A DNA stretch of 64,000 nt from Candidatus Nitrosotalea sp. TS (GTDB lineage: Archaea > Thermoproteota > Nitrososphaeria > Nitrososphaerales > Nitrosopumilaceae). The notes beneath the pieces were generated by a model. The model made no database searches and was not told where the DNA came from. It saw only the letters and a list, made by a program, of their open reading frames with translations. The translations under genes were made by a program, and so were the position numbers. Where the stretch lies: positions 91,225-155,224 of the forward strand of contig NZ_RCMB01000009.1 of the NCBI RefSeq assembly GCF_011319465.1, given 5' to 3'. Below, piece by piece: positions 9,776-19,411 of this stretch. Each line of letters starts with the position of its first letter. Positions within the stretch are counted from its first letter, which is position 1.

Positions 9776-10741
9776 TGTTTCTTACTCCTGATGTCTTTAA
9801 CAGCATTAGATATATGAATTGATGTCATACCGTGTTTTTCTAATAACAGTGGAATTTCACTGTCTCGTGCAGATTCGCCAAATTGGTCCTTGGCACCTAT
9901 TCGTCTCATGTGTACTGGATATCTCTCAGAGATTACCTCAGATACAGCAGAACCAAAACCTCCCATGATATTGTGTTCTTCACATGTAACAATACCACCT
10001 GTCTCACGTGCTGCTTTTTCCAAAAGATCAGAATCAATTGGCTTTATTCGAGAACATGTCTATCACTCTGCATGAAATTCCTTCCTGTTTTAACGCATCA
10101 GCAGCATCAAGCGCCATCTGTACCATTATTCCACATGCTGCAATGGTACAATCAGCGCCATCACGCAATACAATTCCTTTTCCCAGTTGGAATTCTTGGT
10201 CTTGTGAATGTATGATTGGTGATTTTGATCTTGTCAGTCTCATATAAAATGGTCCATATTGTTGTGAGATTAGTCGTGTGAGTTTTTCTACGGCAATCGT
10301 GTCTGCAGGAATTAGAACCTTGATGTTTGGAATAGCTCTCATTATTGCAATGTCTTCAATTTGTTGATGAGATCCCCCATCAGCACCCACACTCAAGCCA
10401 CCATGAGAAACAACCATCTTCACATTTAGTCCATTTTTTCCATTTCTTGTAGGATACGCAATTGCATTTCTTATCTGGTCAACACATCTACCAGGTAGAA
10501 AGGCAGCATAGGTACTGGCAAAAGGAATTTTGCCTTCGTTGGCAAGACCAGCTGCAATAGTTACTAGGTTTCCTTCTGCAATTCCCACATTGAAGAATCT
10601 ATTTGGAAACTTTTTACCAAATGGCTTTGTTTTAAGTGAATCAGTGGTGTCTGCACCTACTACAACCACGTTTGGATTTTCTTCTCCAATCTTGATCAAA
10701 GTATCCCCGTAAACTGTTCTCATATCTGCAAATTCTGTCAA
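9772..10741 (-). CDS. Transketolase, C-terminal (pyrimidine-binding) subunit, frameshifted
   Basis: One half of a split thiamine-diphosphate transketolase. The catalytic glutamate region reads RFFNVGIAEGNLVTIAAGLA, followed by GADGGSHQQIEDIAIMRA. The frame breaks at about 10050, where one extra base follows MFS; repaired, it runs MFSIKPIDSDLLEKAAR into the C-terminal domain ending ISNAVKDIRSKKQ. The TTG start overlaps the stop of the epimerase gene (TTGA). Together with the N-terminal subunit upstream it would form the active enzyme. Confidence 0.85.
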
Positions 10742-11541
10742 GTAAAGCCAGCCTCCTTTGCAATTTGAAGAAGTTCTGTTTTCTTCTTTCCTACTTCGTG
10801 AAGATCTATCCACTTGTTTACAAGTTCTGTACCGCCAAGACTGTGAGCTTTATTTATCAAAAGTTTTCTTCTTGCGTGCATCAAGTGCTTTCTGAACTCG
10901 GTAATGGTTAGACGTACATCTTTTTGTCCTATTATGGCACTGCCTCCAACAAATACCCTAGCACCGTCCAAGAAGCACGATTCCACGTTTGATAGATCTA
11001 CTCCCTCCATCTGCCTCAATTAGACCTTGGAAGTTTCGCTCTGCAAGGAATTTTGATATTCTTTGAGTTTTTTCGTGAGTTGATTCAATATATTTTTGAC
11101 CTGACTTTCCAGGAACAACTGACATTATTATCAACTGGTCCAAATCTGGAATGAATTTTTCAGACCAAGACGGCAATTCTGTGTCAGGATTAATTGCCAG
11201 ACCAAGACCAATCTCATTTGATCGTAGAATATCATGAATTTCACCAAAGCTTGATTCATCACAAACTTCTGCATGCACTGTGATAATATCGCTGCCAGCA
11301 TTAGCATAGTCTCTAACATGTTTTACTGGTTCATTTATCATGAAGATGGGTGTCAAATGGAATGTGAGTGATTGGTCGTAGTTGTTTTATTTTTTCATGA
11401 TCAAATGTTTTGTTAGGGACAAACTGACCATCCATTACATCAAGATGTATAAAGTCAGATCTTCCGATGAGCAGCTCTTTTTACTTCGTTTTCTAGGTTG
11501 GTCATGTCCCCTGCAATAATAGACGGGGCGATAAGAAACTG
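10738..11541 (-). CDS. rpe: Ribulose-phosphate 3-epimerase, three frameshifts
   Basis: Interconverts ribulose-5-phosphate and xylulose-5-phosphate. The TIM-barrel signature starts with FLIAPSIIAGDMTNLE. It is split by indels at about 11460 (repaired RKSDFIHLDVMDG), 11347 (repaired FDTHLMINEPVKHVRD) and 11006 (repaired EADGGVDLSNVES). Metal-binding His/Asp residues are in HLDVMDG and DTHLMI. No start codon precedes IAPS, and the upstream transketolase subunit is in the same frame with no stop between, so the boundary given is only the domain edge. The C-terminal extension after the barrel (ITEFRKHLMHARRKLL) is unusual for Rpe. Confidence 0.75.
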
Positions 11542-12409
11542 ACAGTCAAGCTCTAGATCAATTATTGGAGAGATTTGTGGATTTGGCGCTACACCGTGCC
11601 ATTTTGGATTATCCTCCATGTGTTCAACTGATTTTCCTTTGATAGTTCGTGCCACAATTAGCGATGGTGTACCCCTAGTCTGCAATGCAGAATGTACTGC
11701 CTTTACAACCTGCTCTATGCGATGACCGTCTATTTCTATAACATTCCATCCAAAAGATCTCCACTTGTCACCCACTTTCCACCTTGCTGCATTTTTCCAC
11801 ATTTCAGAGATATCATCACCAACTAGTTCTTCGTCAAGAGGCATGACCCGTTCAGTGTAATCGTCTTGTTGAATGAAATTTCTGTCCAAGAAAACTGTCA
11901 AGTTATCAAGTCTAAATTTCGATCCTGCCATGGCTGCCTCCCAGACTTGTCCTTCATCTGATTCGCCATCTCCAATTATAGTGTAAACATGATGATTTTT
12001 GCCATCTATTCTTGCTGCAAGTGCCATACCAATTGAAAATGACAGTCCCAGTCCAAGCGAACCTCCACAGAATTCAACTCCTGGACACTTGAAATCTGGG
12101 TGACCTTGCAGTCTGCTCCCAAATTTTCTCAGGGTCTCCATTTCAGGCTTGTCAAAGTATCCTGCAACTGCCAAATTTGAAAAAAGTCCAGGAGATGCAT
12201 GACCTTTTGATAGGACTAACCTGTCCCTGTCCTGCCAGAGAGGGTTTTTTGGATCATAATGAAGGAATTTAGAGTACATACATCCCCATAATTTCAGCCA
12301 TAGAAAATGATCCACCTGGATGACCAGAACCGGCAGCTGTTATCCCTTTGATGACAAGTTTTCTGGCCTCTCGTACTCTTTTGAGAATGCGATAGTAATT
12401 TAGGCCCAT
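11542..12409 (-). CDS. Transketolase, N-terminal (TPP-binding) subunit, frameshifted
   Basis: Binds thiamine diphosphate in the split transketolase. Motifs seen are AAGSGHPGGSFSMAEI near the start, LSKGHASPGLFSNLA and GDGESDEGQVWEA (the TPP/Mg motif), ending near HGVAPNPQ. The open frame of the main body starts at 12315, but its true N-terminus, from ATG at 12409 (MGLNYYRILKRVREARK), is joined by removing one G from GGGG at about 12290. The frame continues without stop into the epimerase domain. It may be a real transketolase-epimerase fusion or a stop lost to an indel. Confidence 0.82.
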
Positions 12410-12535
12410 ATCTGTTCTAAAATTTGAATTTCTAGATAATCATTTTGCGAACTCAAACCCATGATTTTTAGCGCATGTGGAGCCAATAAAAAGTTATTTC
12501 ACAAAATTTTAATCCAAAGCAAGCCAATTAAAGAC

Positions 12536-12805
12536 ATGAACATCAAGGATCTACTACCGATATTGATTTATGATGATAGCTGTTATCATTGCTCAAAATT
12601 TGCAAGCATTGCCAAGTCACTTGCAGGAAAAAACATCCTAATTGTTGGTCATTATACTGAGATAGGTAAAGAAATTAAATCAGAGATCTTTCCAAAGGAT
12701 CACGATTCAACAAGGATGTTTTGGTTTGTGACAGATAAAACAGCATATGGTGGAAGAGCAGGAATTTTACCATTGGTTTTCTTCATACTAAAGCAGAAAA
12801 TCTAG
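12536..12805 (+). CDS. Small thioredoxin-like protein with CYHC motif
   Basis: An 89-residue protein beginning with ILIYDDSCYHCSKFASIAK, a CxxC pair right after a short strand as in DCC-family or glutaredoxin-like thiol-disulfide proteins. I see no signal peptide, so it is probably cytosolic. The start at 12536 is chosen over the upstream in-frame ATG at 12461 because a TATA-like ATTTTAAT lies 25 bases before it and the extra residues do not resemble a domain. It stands alone, divergent from the pentose operon. Function unknown; family assignment tentative. Confidence 0.5.
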   Translation: MNIKDLLPILIYDDSCYHCSKFASIAKSLAGKNILIVGHYTEIGKEIKSEIFPKDHDSTRMFWFVTDKTAYGGRAGILPLVFFILKQKI

Positions 12806-12953
12806 AAAGACTCCTTTGAAGGACACTCCTCTAATATACGGAAATGATTGTAAAACTACAAAGGCGCTTTTCATGAGAGTAAAGACTCTTCTTTCAAATA
12901 GCCAAAAAATACCATTAAAGTAACTTTAGAATTGAACGGAGATAATAACTGAA
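12806..12953. other. Intergenic stretch between convergent genes
   Basis: I see no gene, tRNA or clear terminator here. It contains a short interrupted repeat (AGTAAAGACTCTT) and AT-rich runs only. Given as a gap so the reader knows it was examined. Confidence 0.5.
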
Positions 12954-13082
12954 TTAATATCCTCTGCTATTTCGATCAGTGGTTCCAACATTTGGATTCC
13001 TAAATCCGTGTTTTTCCATCATGTGGTTGAGAAATCGTATGTCATCGGCAAATTTTTCACCGCAGATTGCACAGTTGGCCAT
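12954..13082 (-). CDS. 42-residue C2H2 zinc-finger protein
   Basis: A very short protein, MANCAICGEKFADDIRFLNH followed by a MMEKHGF segment. It holds one complete C2H2 finger: CAIC, then twelve residues, then H-x4-H (HMMEKH). The C-terminal tail is short and basic. Single-finger proteins like this are common in archaea and bind DNA, RNA or protein. It is divergent from the HicB-like gene, with which it shares a 55-base promoter region. The zinc pattern and clean start and stop make it credible. Confidence 0.65.
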   Translation of the reverse strand: MANCAICGEKFADDIRFLNHMMEKHGFRNPNVGTTDRNSRGY

Positions 13083-13137
13083 AGATCTATCAAATAAACA
13101 GAGATCTTTTTAGTCTTTGTTACGATATAGATAATGT

Positions 13138-13356
13138 ATGGTAGGAACTCAAAAGTTACCTAAACTAACTTTTACCATAGACCCTAACGCCAATGGATAT
13201 GTAGTAAGTTGTAGCGAGATATCATACCTCTTCACTGACACAGGTTCGGTGGAAGAGATTGACCAGACCATAAGGACACTGATATCAGATTATGTAGAAA
13301 GCTTCCCAGATGATGCCCAAAAGAGAGGCATTGACAAGAATATTGCACGCAAGTAG
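13138..13356 (+). CDS. HicB-like small protein
   Basis: A 72-residue protein whose first half, LTFTIDPNANGYVVSCSEI, resembles the strand-turn-strand core of HicB antitoxins, followed by a helix (EEIDQTIRTLISDYVESF). There is no RHH or HTH tail and no HicA-like partner beside it, so a toxin-antitoxin role is not supported. It lies between the zinc-finger gene and the opposite-strand 5S rRNA. The HicB resemblance is a pattern judgement only. Confidence 0.5.
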   Translation: MVGTQKLPKLTFTIDPNANGYVVSCSEISYLFTDTGSVEEIDQTIRTLISDYVESFPDDAQKRGIDKNIARK

Positions 13357-13397
13357 TATGGAAAGGCTCTCCCAACTCTGTTGCATTAGAATAGAAG

Positions 13398-13514
13398 GGC
13401 GCCAGCACTACTGCTTCCCAAGGGCTCTCGCACCTTAGTAACACAGTAGCGACATTGGGTTTGACTTCCGGGTTCGGAATGGGACCGGGTCGGACCCCAA
13501 CGCTATGGCCGGCT
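13398..13514 (-). rRNA. rrf: 5S ribosomal RNA
   Basis: Read on the minus strand the gene starts GCCGGCCATAGCG and ends in GCTGGC; these ends pair to form helix I. The internal CCCGGTCCCATTCCGAACCC segment is the conserved loop B/helix III region of 5S rRNA. It is not linked to 16S or 23S in this window, as is usual in this phylum. Ends are accurate to a few bases. Confidence 0.93.
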
Positions 13515-13589
13515 TGATTAGTTTGACAAATAATGTCCTGTATTAATCTTCCTTGATAGAGATATAAATTAAGAATGTCGTGGTTAGCC

Positions 13590-15374
13590 ATGACTCATCG
13601 AGTAGCGGTTCTTGATAAGGAATCCTGTCAGACAAAAAAGTGCGGGCTTGAGTGTATCAAATATTGCCCAGTAAACAAATCAGGAGCAGACTGCATAATA
13701 CTAAACGAAGAGACTGCAAAAGCCCAGATCGATGAAAACATCTGCAATGGATGTGGTATTTGCGTAAAGGTTTGTCCTTTTGATGCAATAACAATTGTCA
13801 ACCTTGCAGAGGAATTAAAATCAGACAAGATTCACCAATACGGATTAAACTCATTTAGGCTATATCGAATTCCTTCCCTAAAGAAAGGTCAGGTAATGGG
13901 TTTGCTTGGAAGGAACGGAATAGGAAAAAGTACAGTAGTAAATATTTTGTCCGGAAATCTCAGACCAAATCTTGGCAATCATTCTTCACCTCCTGAATGG
14001 AGTGAGATTTTGAAACATTTCCACGGTACAGAATTGAAGATGCATTTTGAAAAAATCGCAAATAACGATTTGAAGGCCTCCATAAAACCACAACAAGTCT
14101 ACAATCTTACAAAGGTCTTTGACGGAACTGCAAAAGAATTGCTTGAAAAATATGATGAGCGAAATAAAATTCCTGAGCTTGTGCAAGAACTTGGTTTGCA
14201 AAATGCACTAGATACCAAGATATCAGAGTTAAGCGGAGGGGAATTACAGAGAATTGCAGTAGCGGTAGCCGCCTCAAGAGAGGCCGATTTTTACTTTTTT
14301 GACGAGCCTTCTTCGTACAATGATGTTTTCCAGAGGATGGGAGTAGCACGCGTTATACAGAATCTTGCAAAAATGGAAAAAAGTGTCATGGTGGTTGAAC
14401 ATGACCTGACTTTGCTAGATTATCTCAGTGACTTTATTGAGATTGTCTATGGAGAGCCTGCAGCATATGGAATAGTTGCAAACATGCTTTCAACAAAAAT
14501 TGGAATAAACGTCTTCTTGGATGGCTATCTACCCAATGAGAATGTGAGGTTCAGAGATGTGGCATTTAGATTTGACGCATCCACGTCAACAGATGAATTC
14601 GTCATGGCAGAAAATATTGTCGAATACCCTGCATTAGAGAAGAAATTTGCCAACTTTTCTCTAACAATTGATGCAGGCATAATCCGAAAGAGCGAGGTAC
14701 TTGGAATAGTTGGTGCAAATGCGTTGGGAAAGACAACCATGATGAAGATGATAGCTGGCGTTGAGAACATAGATTCTGGAACTATAGATACCAAAATCAA
14801 GATAGCTTACAAGCCACAGTATCTTTCAAATGATTATGACGTAGAAGTTATCGCCTTATTAGAAAAAGCAAACAATGGAGGCATTGACGGAACAACAGAA
14901 GAAGAGATTATTCTCAATCCCATGAAAATTAAAAAACTTTACAATAAATCAGTTAAAAATTTGTCAGGTGGCGAACTTCAAAAAGTAGCAATTGCCGCAT
15001 GTTTATTACAAAAAGTTGATCTGTATGCACTTGACGAGCCTTCTGCGTTTCTTGATGTAGAAGACAGAATTGCAATGGCAAAATTAATTCAGAGGTTTGT
15101 TCGCTCGTATGGAAAATCAGCAATAATAATTGATCATGATATACAGCTTATGGATTTGATTTCAGATTCTCTTGTAATATTCCATGGTAACCCCGGTAGA
15201 GAAGGACATGCCACATCCCCAATGCCAAAATCTGAAGGAATGAATCAATTTTTGAGGTCACTTGAGATTACCTATCGAAGAGACGAAACAAGCATGAGGC
15301 CCAGAGTAAACAAATCAGAAAGTAGGTTAGATAGAGAACAAAAACAATCTGGGCATTTCTATTATAGAAATTGA
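13590..15374 (+). CDS. ABCE1 / Rli1 ribosome-recycling ATPase
   Basis: Splits ribosomes after termination. The N-terminal iron-sulfur domain has two cysteine clusters (KKCGLECIKYCPVNKSG and NICNGCGICVKVCPFDA). Two ABC domains follow, with Walker A motifs GRNGIGKST and GANALGKTT and signature motifs ELSGGELQRIA and NLSGGELQKVA. About 594 residues, the usual size. The ATG at 13590 (MTHRVAVLDKES) is preferred over 13575: it matches family N-termini and lies 25 bases after a GATATAAAT box. Its stop overlaps the next gene start. Confidence 0.95.
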   Translation: MTHRVAVLDKESCQTKKCGLECIKYCPVNKSGADCIILNEETAKAQIDENICNGCGICVKVCPFDAITIVNLAEELKSDKIHQYGLNSFRLYRIPSLKKGQVMGLLGRNGIGKSTVVNILSGNLRPNLGNHSSPPEWSEILKHFHGTELKMHFEKIANNDLKASIKPQQVYNLTKVFDGTAKELLEKYDERNKIPELVQELGLQNALDTKISELSGGELQRIAVAVAASREADFYFFDEPSSYNDVFQRMGVARVIQNLAKMEKSVMVVEHDLTLLDYLSDFIEIVYGEPAAYGIVANMLSTKIGINVFLDGYLPNENVRFRDVAFRFDASTSTDEFVMAENIVEYPALEKKFANFSLTIDAGIIRKSEVLGIVGANALGKTTMMKMIAGVENIDSGTIDTKIKIAYKPQYLSNDYDVEVIALLEKANNGGIDGTTEEEIILNPMKIKKLYNKSVKNLSGGELQKVAIAACLLQKVDLYALDEPSAFLDVEDRIAMAKLIQRFVRSYGKSAIIIDHDIQLMDLISDSLVIFHGNPGREGHATSPMPKSEGMNQFLRSLEITYRRDETSMRPRVNKSESRLDREQKQSGHFYYRN

Positions 15375-16207
15375 CAAAGATGCTAAAACAAGCAATGGCA
15401 AGCATATTGACACCAGAGGAAACTGAAGAGCTGTATGGTGCCTTTGACCAGATAGGAAGCATAATAATATTAAGAATCCCAGACGCCCTACTTTCCAAAA
15501 AAAAACTAATAGGCGAAATTCTTTTGGAGAAGGTGAAAACTGCCAAGTCAATCTTTTATCAATCGTCTCCAGTAGAAGGCGATTACAGAATTCGTCAACT
15601 AGAGTTGCTTGCCGGAGAAGACAACACAGTGACAGAATACAAAGAACATGGCTGCAGATTTAAGGTGGATGTTGAAAAGACATTTTTTTCGCCCAGACTT
15701 GCAACTGAACGTCTCAGAATAGCTGATTTGGTAAAAGACGGAGAAGTAATCATCAATATGTTTGGCGGAGTAGGAATGTTTTCCATAGTTGCTGCAAAAA
15801 AGAAAAAATGTCATGTTTACAACATAGACATAAACCCACATGCCGCAAGACTCTGTTCAGAAAATGTCATTCTTAACAAGTTAAAGGGTACAGTTGAGTC
15901 AATAGAAGGAGACGCTACAGAGATCATAGAAAAACAGCTAGTCGGCAAAGGAGATAGAGTTCTGATGTTGCTTCCTGAGAGATCAGATGAATTTCTTGAT
16001 ATCGCAATAAAGGCATTAAAACAGAAAGGAGTACTGCACTATTATTGTCACATACATTCAGATAAAAAAAATCAGCTCAAAGAAGTAGTTACTAATCACT
16101 TTTTATCAGTTGTAAAGGTCAAATCAGAAGTACTTGGCTCAAAAATTGTCAGACCTGTAGGTCCAAGGTTTTATCAGGCAGTAGTAGATGCCGTAATATC
16201 CAAATGA
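15371..16207 (+). CDS. trm5: tRNA (guanine37-N1)-methyltransferase Trm5-like
   Basis: Class I methyltransferase that modifies position 37 of tRNA. The SAM-binding sequence IINMFGGVGMFSIVAAKK and the acidic loop NIDINPHAARLCSENV are plain, followed by EGDATE and the LLPERSDEFLD segment in place of the usual NLP motif. It is 278 residues, shorter than many Trm5 proteins because the N-terminal D1 domain is reduced. A wyosine-pathway relative (Taw2/Taw22) is the main alternative. The TTG start overlaps the ABCE1 stop; an ATG at 15380 is also possible. Confidence 0.78.
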   Translation: MTKMLKQAMASILTPEETEELYGAFDQIGSIIILRIPDALLSKKKLIGEILLEKVKTAKSIFYQSSPVEGDYRIRQLELLAGEDNTVTEYKEHGCRFKVDVEKTFFSPRLATERLRIADLVKDGEVIINMFGGVGMFSIVAAKKKKCHVYNIDINPHAARLCSENVILNKLKGTVESIEGDATEIIEKQLVGKGDRVLMLLPERSDEFLDIAIKALKQKGVLHYYCHIHSDKKNQLKEVVTNHFLSVVKVKSEVLGSKIVRPVGPRFYQAVVDAVISK

Positions 16208-16444
16208 TTATTTTTTTTCGTCAGTTATGAAAGAAGAGGGCGACGGCCTGGATGTTGCCATGTTATATCCAATCCAAGATATTACTCCCAAAATTCCTCC
16301 CACTGCCATAAGCACTGAGAGTTGAAGCACTATTGGGCTCCATTCTGAAAGCATCAACAAATATGCATATACAAAGAATCCACCTATTGATAAGACAAAG
16401 ATCATTATTCCCACAGAACGTCGTTTTGCCATAACGCTAAACAC
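16208..16444 (-). CDS. Small two-helix membrane protein
   Basis: A 78-residue protein with two hydrophobic segments (about residues 12-32 and 39-62), a short basic N-terminus and a charged C-terminus ending in DEKK. Convergent with the Trm5 gene with no gap between stops. An ATG four codons downstream (MAKRRSVG) may be the real start. I do not recognise a family. Confidence 0.5.
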   Translation of the reverse strand: MFSVMAKRRSVGIMIFVLSIGGFFVYAYLLMLSEWSPIVLQLSVLMAVGGILGVISWIGYNMATSRPSPSSFITDEKK

Positions 16445-16468
16445 TTTTGCAGAGTTATTTATTTTAAT

Positions 16469-16969
16469 CTAGTATGAGAACTCAATTGTCATAAGATACG
16501 CGTCTTCGCCATCTCTGTAGTATGCCTTTAGTCTCTGTTTTATTATAAAACCAAGTTTTTCATACAGTTTTATCGCTTCATTATTGCTGCATCTTACCTC
16601 AAGATACAATTCATCCGATCTCTTTAGTTTTACACCAGATATAGCTTCCTCAACTAGTGCCCTGCCAATTCCTTTTTGCCTGTGTTCAGGCAAAACTGCA
16701 ATAGATACAACATGGCCTTTTTTTACAAATCCAAGTTTTTTGAAATTTGAAAAGCCATACTCAATCTTGCACATTATGTATCCAATCAATTTTTTTTCAG
16801 CCTCAGCCACAAGAAATGCTTCTGGTAGCTCAGCAAGCAAGCTTTCATAGAAATAATCCGAATAGTGCTCCGGGAGAGTTTTCATGTTGATTTCCATTAC
16901 AGGTATTATGTCAGAAGGATCGCATCTTCGAATTACGCAATTACCAATGTCTCTGAGAGCCACTTGCAT
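16469..16969 (-). CDS. rimI: GNAT N-acetyltransferase, RimI/ArdA-type
   Basis: Acetyl-CoA-dependent N-terminal protein acetyltransferase of the RimI group (archaeal Ard1-like). The acetyl-CoA loop is VLPEHRQKGIGRALVEEAI, preceded by VAEAEKKLIGYIMCKIE and followed by YLEVRCSNNEAIKLYEKLGF, the standard GNAT motif order. It is 166 residues long. It lies upstream of, and on the same strand as, the small membrane protein. The protein target cannot be predicted with certainty. Confidence 0.82.
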   Translation of the reverse strand: MQVALRDIGNCVIRRCDPSDIIPVMEINMKTLPEHYSDYFYESLLAELPEAFLVAEAEKKLIGYIMCKIEYGFSNFKKLGFVKKGHVVSIAVLPEHRQKGIGRALVEEAISGVKLKRSDELYLEVRCSNNEAIKLYEKLGFIIKQRLKAYYRDGEDAYLMTIEFSY

Positions 16970-17071
16970 TACGAGAATACTTGAATTATTAATTATTTAA
17001 CTTTAAGCAAAATAAAAGAATCAATGTAAACGTATTATGGAAATATTGAGTAGGCTTTTCCGTTTTCCATG

Positions 17072-18162
17072 TTACCTAAGTAGAACATGTGAACCATCTG
17101 ATGCTATAACAGCTTTTTGTCTCTCACCATATGTTTTGAGCACATACTCCATTGATTCTTTGGTTCCCCCAAATGGAATCATTGCAAGTTTATCTTTTGC
17201 ATAATGATGTGGCAATACAGAGACGATCCCAATCTTGAATTGTTTTTGAATCTCAGTTAAGAAAAGAAGATTCTCCATTCCATCAATATACTTGGCAGGG
17301 CTTTTTAATCGGTCCAAACTCATGCTGCCTTCGGTATATTGAAGAAGGGCTTCTGATCCCAAGCCATTTTTACATTCAGCCAAAAGTATTGCAAGACCTT
17401 CTTCTTTTACAGCGTTTGCACAATTCCACAATGCAGAAAGTGATCTGTTCAATGTTTCATTACTTGCTTCCTTGCCAGTGCTGATAAACAGTATCCTGTG
17501 TTTTCCTACATCGTTTATCATTGCAGAAGACAGAGATTTTGAGAGTGTCCATTGTCGAAGAAGGATGCCCTGCAGATACATCAACTATTCCTGATGAATT
17601 TGCAACTACCTCAAGCGAGGATATCTCAAACCCATCGGTGAATTTTTTTGCCACCTCAATAGTTGACAAATCTTCCCCAGGATGTGGCAAGTTTCCAATT
17701 TTCTTTTCATATGCATGCAACATCTGTTCTTTTCCAAATCTTCGCAATAATTTTGTAGAGACTGTACTATATCCAAATAATCCATCAAATTCCATTTCAC
17801 CGACAAACATAAGATTTGTACCAGTTAGCTGAGAATTGTTAAATTCAGAAATTGATATGGAAGGATCCGAGAACATGTTTTTGACAAGGTGTAGATTGGA
17901 TTTATCTACAAGAATCCTGGGTTTGGGAAGTGATTTTTGATTGCAGATTTCCAACAGACTGGAGATTACTTTTTGAACTGCTTTTGTGGATTCTAAAATG
18001 ACAATCTCAGTTGGTTTTGTAAGATCTATTGACTGTAATTTTGAAACAATGTCAGAATCAGCTCAAATGTGTGCCCTCTGACCCTATTTGTCGCTCAAGG
18101 TTTTCGACCTTTATGTCCAATACAACCTCTGTCGGGCCATAGCTAAGCCAAATTTCAGGCAT
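17072..18162 (-). CDS. LarA-like (DUF2088) protein, two frameshifts
   Basis: Resembles the lactate racemase LarA family. The N-terminus MPEIWLSYGPTEVVLDIKVE matches the LarA N-domain opening (PYGKTEV type), and the C-domain has AILLAECKNGLGSEALLQY and AVIASDGSHVLLR. The frame breaks at about 18065 (extra A) and 17541 (extra A in AAAA; repaired MDTLKSLSSAMINDVGKH). The middle segment does not show the glycine-rich catalytic loop of true LarA, so it may not be a racemase. Divergent from pyrE. Confidence 0.6.
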
Positions 18163-18211
18163 ACCATACCGATGGGACAGTTAAAATAAATCTAGTTCGG
18201 TAAATTTTGCT

Positions 18212-18820
18212 GTGGATTTTGTCAAAGAATTTGCAATATTTTTACAGGAAAGTACTGCCATAAAGTTTGGAGATTTCAACCTTTCCAGCGGAAAGAAGAG
18301 TGCATATTACATTGATCTTCGAATAATACCAAGTTTTCCGCACCAATTTAGAAAGATGATAAAACATCTTCAAAACAACATAGCTGAGAAAATCGGTCTT
18401 GATAGTTTTGATTGTATTGCATCAGTGCCAACATCTGGGCTTGTGATAGCTTCTGCTTTAGCAATAGAAACAGTAAAGCCGCTTGTATACATCAGACAAA
18501 AACCAAAAGACTATGGCACAGGCAGCCTAATAGAGGGAAAGATAACACAGGGAACAAAGATACTGCTTGTTGATGATGTTGGAACAACAGGACAGTCACT
18601 AATTAATGCCATAAAGGCACTAAAGGAAGCCAAAATGATTGTAACTGATGCATTTGTTATAGTAAATAGATTTGAGGGCGCAAGAGAACTTTTGGCTTCA
18701 GAAGGCGTAAAATTACATGAAGTTATGGACGTGATACAAATCTCAAGTCTATTATATGATGAAAAACTACTTGATGAGCAAACGTTTGAGCGAATCAAAA
18801 AACAAATGAATGCGTCCTAA
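18212..18820 (+). CDS. pyrE: Orotate phosphoribosyltransferase
   Basis: Adds phosphoribose to orotate in pyrimidine synthesis. The PRPP-binding loop ILLVDDVGTTGQSL is intact, and the N-terminal NLSSGKKSAYYIDLR and CIASVPTSGLVIASALAIET elements are family-typical. 202 residues. Start is GTG about 25 bases after a TTAAAATAAAT box, consistent with a leaderless message. Convergent with tbp, with 18 bases between stops. Confidence 0.93.
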   Translation: MDFVKEFAIFLQESTAIKFGDFNLSSGKKSAYYIDLRIIPSFPHQFRKMIKHLQNNIAEKIGLDSFDCIASVPTSGLVIASALAIETVKPLVYIRQKPKDYGTGSLIEGKITQGTKILLVDDVGTTGQSLINAIKALKEAKMIVTDAFVIVNRFEGARELLASEGVKLHEVMDVIQISSLLYDEKLLDEQTFERIKKQMNAS

Positions 18821-18838
18821 GGCAAAAAAGCCGAGTAT

Positions 18839-19402
18839 TTAGCTTTCGTAGATCATTAGTTCTTTTTCTTCAAGTAGTGTGTGTAGATTATGTACGGCCC
18901 GGTATACATCTGACTCTTTTTTCGCTCCGGTACAGACTAATTTTCCAGATGCAAATAGCAAGATGACAGTCTTTGGATCAAGCATTCTGTGTATCAGGCC
19001 AGGAAATTGTTCTGGTTCATACATACTCCTAGGCAGGCTTCTTGCCGCCTGTTCTAGGTGTATTTTGCCTCCAAGACTAGCTGAGGCCACTATGTTCTGG
19101 ATGACTATTACCGCGTCTTTTTTTATCTTGATTCCTCCTTTTCTTAATTTTTGGACTACAGTTCGCACTGCTTTGATTGATTGTTCTTCAGATTTTGCAC
19201 CGGTGCAAACCATTTTACCTGAACTGAAGATCAGTGTTGCAGTTTTAGGAGATTTTATTCTAAAGACAAGACCCGGAAACTGATCAGGATGATATTCAAC
19301 ATCAGGAAAAGTTTGAGTAATGACATTAAGATCAATGCGTTGATCAACTGAAGCAGAAGCCACAACATTTTCGATACTGACAATCGGTTTTGTTTGAGGC
19401 AT
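18839..19402 (-). CDS. tbp: TATA-box binding protein
   Basis: General transcription factor TBP. The 187 residues form two imperfect repeats of about 90, each with an IENVVASAS / IQNIVASAS start, a QFPGLVFRI / QFPGLIHRM middle and a SGKMVCTGAKSE / SGKLVCTGAKKE end. The saddle-forming residues are conserved. Ends in a short acidic tail. Single gene copy in this window. See the promoter entry for its double TATA arrangement. Confidence 0.97.
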   Translation of the reverse strand: MPQTKPIVSIENVVASASVDQRIDLNVITQTFPDVEYHPDQFPGLVFRIKSPKTATLIFSSGKMVCTGAKSEEQSIKAVRTVVQKLRKGGIKIKKDAVIVIQNIVASASLGGKIHLEQAARSLPRSMYEPEQFPGLIHRMLDPKTVILLFASGKLVCTGAKKESDVYRAVHNLHTLLEEKELMIYES

Positions 19403-19411
19403 TCCGCTCCT

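Noticed and set aside
13138..13356. HicA/HicB toxin-antitoxin pair
   Set aside because: There is no HicA-like gene on either side and no DNA-binding tail.
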